DNA of 64,000 bases from CANLBN01 sp050633525. Lineage in GTDB: Bacteria; Pseudomonadota; Gammaproteobacteria; Pseudomonadales; Cellvibrionaceae. The first letter of the stretch is position 1. The number at the start of each line of letters is the position of its first letter. Below the pieces are notes generated by a model that did not search any database, was not told the origin of the DNA, and saw only the letters and a program-made list of their open reading frames with translations. The stretch is taken from contig JBOEGR010000003.1 of NCBI GenBank assembly GCA_050633525.1, positions 1 to 64,000 on the forward strand. The letters are read 5' to 3'. The translations under genes were made by a program, and so were the position numbers. Positions 61,032 through 64,000 of the stretch are shown piece after piece.

Positions 61032-61904
61032 TTATCTGACATACCAAACGTCATCGCGCATTGAAAAAATAATTGAGTCTCGAGGCAAGATTTCTGGGTA
61101 ATCGCTCAAATCAAATGTCGCTCTATAACCCGTTCTATGAAACTCGAAATCTGCTTTTTTATCTTTTATATAGGATAAAATCTTTAGCAATTGAGGGTTC
61201 CTTTTTTCAATGTCTTTTTTTACCTCTGGCCATCTGTTTTTAGCGATCATTCTTTTCAATACCGTTGGTGGAACAAAGAGAGTTTGATACTGATCTATAT
61301 CCTCTTTGGATGTAATGGCTGAAATATATTCATCTATTTTAATGTAAATACTGGCATTTCTAGGGTCTTCTTTGGCTGCTTCGGAGCAGCGCATTTTAAT
61401 TTTATTGACTCGCTCTCGACCACTTATCGGATTATTGGCACTCTTTTCGCGTGGCCACGAAAAGCCATTTTTTATCAGGGTAGTGCAAATTCTGTCTGCA
61501 TTACTTTGAGTGCACTCTTTATCCTTTAAGCTTATACAGGCTTCGGCTTTGAGTGTGTAATATGGGATCAAGTTAGAGCTATGGTATTTATTTTTAGAAG
61601 AGGAGGTGATTAATTCTATCCCTTTATCTGCATTAGTCATAACCGACGCAGGCGACAGCTCTGCCTCCGCTAAAATCAGGTACAGACTTAACTCTTTCCC
61701 AAGAGTGGTTAAATAATCTCTTCTCTGGCTGATAATTGGCCGGTTGCTAGGGTCTGCTTTAATAAAATCCATAAGCTTGCTATATGAGCAAAGATAATCG
61801 CTGTTGGCATAGCAGTTTTTGACTTTACTCAAATCAGCTGTAGCTGTGAGTGTAAATGACGATAAAAAAGAGAATAAATACATTAGGGTAAGTTTTTTAT
61901 TCAT
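61032..61904 (-). CDS. Secreted protein of unknown function
   Basis: 290 residues with a signal peptide (MNKKLTLMYLFSFLSSFTLTA, cleavage near TATA). The mature part is helical by appearance, with paired cysteines (CYANSDYLC, CISLKDKEC, CTTL) and repeats that resemble Sel1/TPR-like helices. Its ATG overlaps the last codons of a decayed upstream reading frame (61897-62031). Codon content is AT-rich, like the other genes of this block. No family recognised. Confidence 0.62.
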   Translation of the reverse strand: MNKKLTLMYLFSFLSSFTLTATADLSKVKNCYANSDYLCSYSKLMDFIKADPSNRPIISQRRDYLTTLGKELSLYLILAEAELSPASVMTNADKGIELITSSSKNKYHSSNLIPYYTLKAEACISLKDKECTQSNADRICTTLIKNGFSWPREKSANNPISGRERVNKIKMRCSEAAKEDPRNASIYIKIDEYISAITSKEDIDQYQTLFVPPTVLKRMIAKNRWPEVKKDIEKRNPQLLKILSYIKDKKADFEFHRTGYRATFDLSDYPEILPRDSIIFSMRDDVWYVR

Positions 61905-62031
61905 TGTATACCTTCCATTTTGTGATGTTTTTTGAATCCTGTATGATTTTATCAGGTGTTTTTACTGTCGGTTTATCTAAGGCTTTTTCCAAGTTTACTA
62001 TTTCATCAATAGTGCTTTGATGAGTTGTAGA
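61897..62031 (-). pseudogene. Decayed gene remnant A (C-terminal fragment)
   Basis: On the minus strand 44 sense codons run to a TAA at 61897-61899, in phase after two stop codons and without an ATG. The product contains STIDEIVNLEKALDKPTVKT, which matches remnant B (IDKIADLGRTLDKPAVKTP) in a shared pattern ID-x-I-xx-L-xxx-LDKP-x-VKTP. The DNA around 61961-62030 and 62749-62815 is visibly similar. It is the leftover end of a gene whose paralogue is remnant B. Confidence 0.6.
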
Positions 62032-62102
62032 AAATTACTATCGAATGGCTTTTTCCTGAGGTTCAAATACAATTCCTTCATCTTCTTTGATTTTTAATCT
62101 TA

Positions 62103-62543
62103 TTATTTTAGCTTTATGCAAAACCCATCTAGATTAATATCAGAGTGCTCTAAGGTTATTGTCGATTTCTTTTCTTTTAGTATTGAATTTTCATAACTCC
62201 ATTCATTATCTATATCACAATATATTTTTTCTAATATATTGTTGTTTTTGAAGTAATATTCAAATCGAGTTAAGTTATCCCTAAAGCTATAAAATAGTTT
62301 GGGTTCCCCGTAACGGTTAGTTAATTCGGAAAGCGTTAAAGGTTCAGGTGAAGTGAGAAACCCTAGTTCGAATAATTTATAATTTTCATAAAATGCGGTG
62401 ATTTGACTTACACTTCGCTCATTGGGTATGTATTTAAATATTCCTTTAGTTATTTTGGAATTTCTAGTTCCCAGTGATTCAGGATTCAATTCTTTCGTTG
62501 TTTCTATAAATGAGAGTATGTTGTTTATTGCTTCACTTTTCAT
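62103..62543 (-). CDS. Orphan protein of 146 residues
   Basis: No signal peptide or membrane helix; soluble and cytoplasmic by appearance, AT-rich codons. Aromatic-rich centre (ITAFYENYKLFELGFL, KLFYSFRDNLTRFEYYF), then YCDIDNEWSYENS. No family recognised. Its position between two decayed gene fragments with a shared C-terminal motif is the kind of place where immunity genes sit in polymorphic-toxin loci, but nothing in the protein itself shows this. Confidence 0.55.
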   Translation of the reverse strand: MKSEAINNILSFIETTKELNPESLGTRNSKITKGIFKYIPNERSVSQITAFYENYKLFELGFLTSPEPLTLSELTNRYGEPKLFYSFRDNLTRFEYYFKNNNILEKIYCDIDNEWSYENSILKEKKSTITLEHSDINLDGFCIKLK

Positions 62544-62591
62544 GATTTAATCTATGAAGGATGTTTATGGCCTATATAACTTGATTAAAAT

Positions 62592-62967
62592 TTATCCTAT
62601 TTGAATGACTACCGTAATCGATTTTCCTTGCGTTTTTATAGTATTTTTCGGTAGTGCCAAATTGGATTTTTTGTAAGTAGGCCAAGTTTTTTCTGAGTTG
62701 ATTTATCTGTTAGCTCAAGTTAACTAGTTGTCTTAGAGAATACCATTTTCGGTGTTTTCACTGCCGGTTTATCTAGTGTTCTGCCCAAGTCTGCTATTTT
62801 ATCAATAGCCTTGATGGGGAAGGGGCCGATGCGTTTGATTTTGCTGGTATTTTTACTGCCTTTGCCCCTTTTTTCGCGGCTTAGCTTGCGCGTCTGGCTA
62901 CGTTACCTGCGTCGGTAGTAGCAAGGGTAAATAGTACTCCGATACCAACTATGGAAACAATTTTCAT
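62592..62967 (-). pseudogene. Decayed gene remnant B
   Basis: On the minus strand, ATG 62967 opens with a signal-like start (MKIVSIVGIGVLFTLATTDA) and hits TAA at 62881-62883 after 28 codons. The coding potential then continues: AAKKGAKAVK in the same frame, then in another frame SKIKRIGPFPIKAIDKIADL, RTLDKPAVKTPKMVFSKTTS, a TAA (62720-62722), and 42 more sense codons to TAA 62592-62594. It is therefore a gene broken by at least one frameshift and two stops. It shares the LDKP-x-VKTP motif with remnant A. Confidence 0.6.
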
Positions 62968-62982
62968 CCCAATAACGCGGCT

Positions 62983-63987
62983 TTAATTCTTACTGTTGAG
63001 TTTGTATAAATCATCTGCCATTAAGTAAAAGATATGGCTGTAAGAAAGCTTCCCTAGCCAGTCAATAGGTAGTTCAAATTCGCCATAAAATGCTCCGGCA
63101 ATTTGCCCGTAAACTGCGGCAGCTGTATCAGCATCATCACCAAGATTGGCAGCTAGCAATGCACCTTCAGAAAAACTATTGGTATTAAAAAAGCACCATA
63201 ATGCAGCTTCTAAAGTATCTATAACATAGCCGGTACTCTTTATGTTTTCTATAGGCTTGTCTATAAATTTTTCGTTAAATATTTCGTTGACTTTATTTGA
63301 CAGGGTGATGTCAGGCCAAAGAGTTAAAAAGTTATTCTTAATATCATGAAGCAAGAATTTTTTTGATGTGCCGTTTAGAATACTAAAAATAGCTGCTGCA
63401 AGAAAATAACATCCGCTAATTGCTTCATCTGAACCATGAGTTGTTCTTGAGCTTTCGCCAGCATAATGCATGAGTTTTTCTGGGGAGCTAAAGTAGAAAA
63501 GTGGTATGGGTGCTAAGCGCATTATTGAGCCATTTCCGGCAGAATAGGGATCTGTAGATCCAGCAAATGGATTTCCTGTTTGTTCAAATTGTTCAAGTGC
63601 TTGACGAACTGTATTGCCTATATCGAAGCAGCGGCCATTGACGCTAAAGGCCCCTCTTTTCCACCACATGGTATAGGCATCCATTTGGTCTTTGGCATCG
63701 AAGTCGTTTAGCTTTAATAGGCTTCGGCCAAGGCAATATGCCATGCTAGTATCATCAGTCCAATCACCTGGTTTTAAGTTGAAGGGGCCTCCGCCAACAA
63801 GATCGGTAATGGGTTGAAATGACCCCCTAGCTTTAAATTCGTTAGTTGTGCCTAAGGCATCACCTAGAGCTAGCCCTAATAGGCAACCTCTAAAGCGATT
63901 GCTTAAATCAGTGCTAGGTTTATCGAGTTTATCCAGTAAACCCTTAATCTGATCAATAGAGAAATCTCTCTCGCAGTCTCTTATCAT
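62983..63987 (-). CDS. ADP-ribosylglycohydrolase (DraG family)
   Basis: Removes ADP-ribose from modified proteins or other targets; about 334 residues. ATG 63987 is used; a TTG lies one codon upstream. Metal-binding motifs are intact: GDALG in RGCLLGLALGDALGTTNEF, GDWTDDTSMA, NGSIMRLAPIPLF, and GDDADTAAAVYGQIAGA. There is no other domain. Family members include dinitrogenase-reductase activators and immunity proteins against ADP-ribosylating toxins; nif genes are absent here. The start is 13 bases from the right edge, so upstream partners are out of view. Confidence 0.92.
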   Translation of the reverse strand: MIRDCERDFSIDQIKGLLDKLDKPSTDLSNRFRGCLLGLALGDALGTTNEFKARGSFQPITDLVGGGPFNLKPGDWTDDTSMAYCLGRSLLKLNDFDAKDQMDAYTMWWKRGAFSVNGRCFDIGNTVRQALEQFEQTGNPFAGSTDPYSAGNGSIMRLAPIPLFYFSSPEKLMHYAGESSRTTHGSDEAISGCYFLAAAIFSILNGTSKKFLLHDIKNNFLTLWPDITLSNKVNEIFNEKFIDKPIENIKSTGYVIDTLEAALWCFFNTNSFSEGALLAANLGDDADTAAAVYGQIAGAFYGEFELPIDWLGKLSYSHIFYLMADDLYKLNSKN

Positions 63988-64000
63988 CAAGTATTCATAA

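Noticed and set aside
1..64000. tRNA, rRNA or CRISPR arrays
   Set aside because: No tRNA-like clover-leaf with a GGTTCRA-type arm, no rRNA sequence and no regular repeat-spacer pattern was seen. The only strong tandem repeat is coding (TPEPEP).
1..64000. Insertion sequences or integrases
   Set aside because: No transposase or integrase reading frame and no flanking terminal repeats with target duplication were recognised.

Overview
The window looks like a scaffold piece from a marine-type gammaproteobacterium. GC content is moderate by eye. It carries a long gammaproteobacterial ribosomal superoperon, a uvrA / MFS / ssb block, a TAXI-type TRAP transporter with a DUF3394 tail, and a surface protein with a GlyGly-CTERM-like tail. 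A Cellvibrionales-like affiliation is plausible but is an inference. Two undetermined bases (43498-43499) lie at the centre of a perfect inverted repeat, so the piece contains at least one join or ambiguity.

Region 1 (1-12.9 kb) is an exopolysaccharide cluster. The plus-strand half encodes a Wza-like export lipoprotein (5' end outside the window), a Wzc-like chain-length regulator with a tyrosine-kinase domain, a membrane GT2 glycosyltransferase, a WecG/TagA-type transferase and a polymerase/ligase-like membrane protein. The convergent minus-strand operon encodes a GT2 enzyme, a fused oxidoreductase-epimerase, a second epimerase, a GT4 enzyme and a second Gfo/Idh/MocA oxidoreductase. Together they would make, polymerise and export a polysaccharide.

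Region 2 (13.3-17.8 kb) is one giant secreted protein. It has a propeller-like N-terminus, an Ig-like domain, an 11-copy TPEPEP linker, a PKD-like domain, a second propeller, two CXXCH haem sites and a sorting tail.

Region 3 (17.8-43.5 kb) is the translation supercluster. The str genes (rpsL, rpsG, fusA, tuf) follow a strong promoter but are broken up by terminator-like hairpins. A 6.3-kb interval with three unknown proteins (two secreted), a second EF-G and a thioesterase separates tuf from rpsJ. The complete S10, spc and alpha gene sets follow, from rpsJ to rplQ, including the 38-codon rpmJ. rpoB and rpoC are not upstream of rpsL in this window.

Region 4 (43.5-51.4 kb) holds a REC-GGDEF-EAL regulator, uvrA, an MFS transporter, ssb and an SDR enzyme. 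Region 5 (51.4-59.6 kb) holds a TAXI receptor and fused TRAP permease, then a MORN-like secreted protein and a YjgN (DUF898) / M48 peptidase pair.

Region 6 (59.6-64 kb) is a minus-strand accessory block: a membrane protein, a lipoprotein and a secreted protein of unknown function, a 146-residue orphan, two decayed gene remnants sharing a C-terminal motif, and an ADP-ribosylglycohydrolase cut close to its 5' end by the window edge. This block is the best candidate for an uncharacterised system, possibly toxin-immunity related. Any partner gene would lie beyond the right edge.
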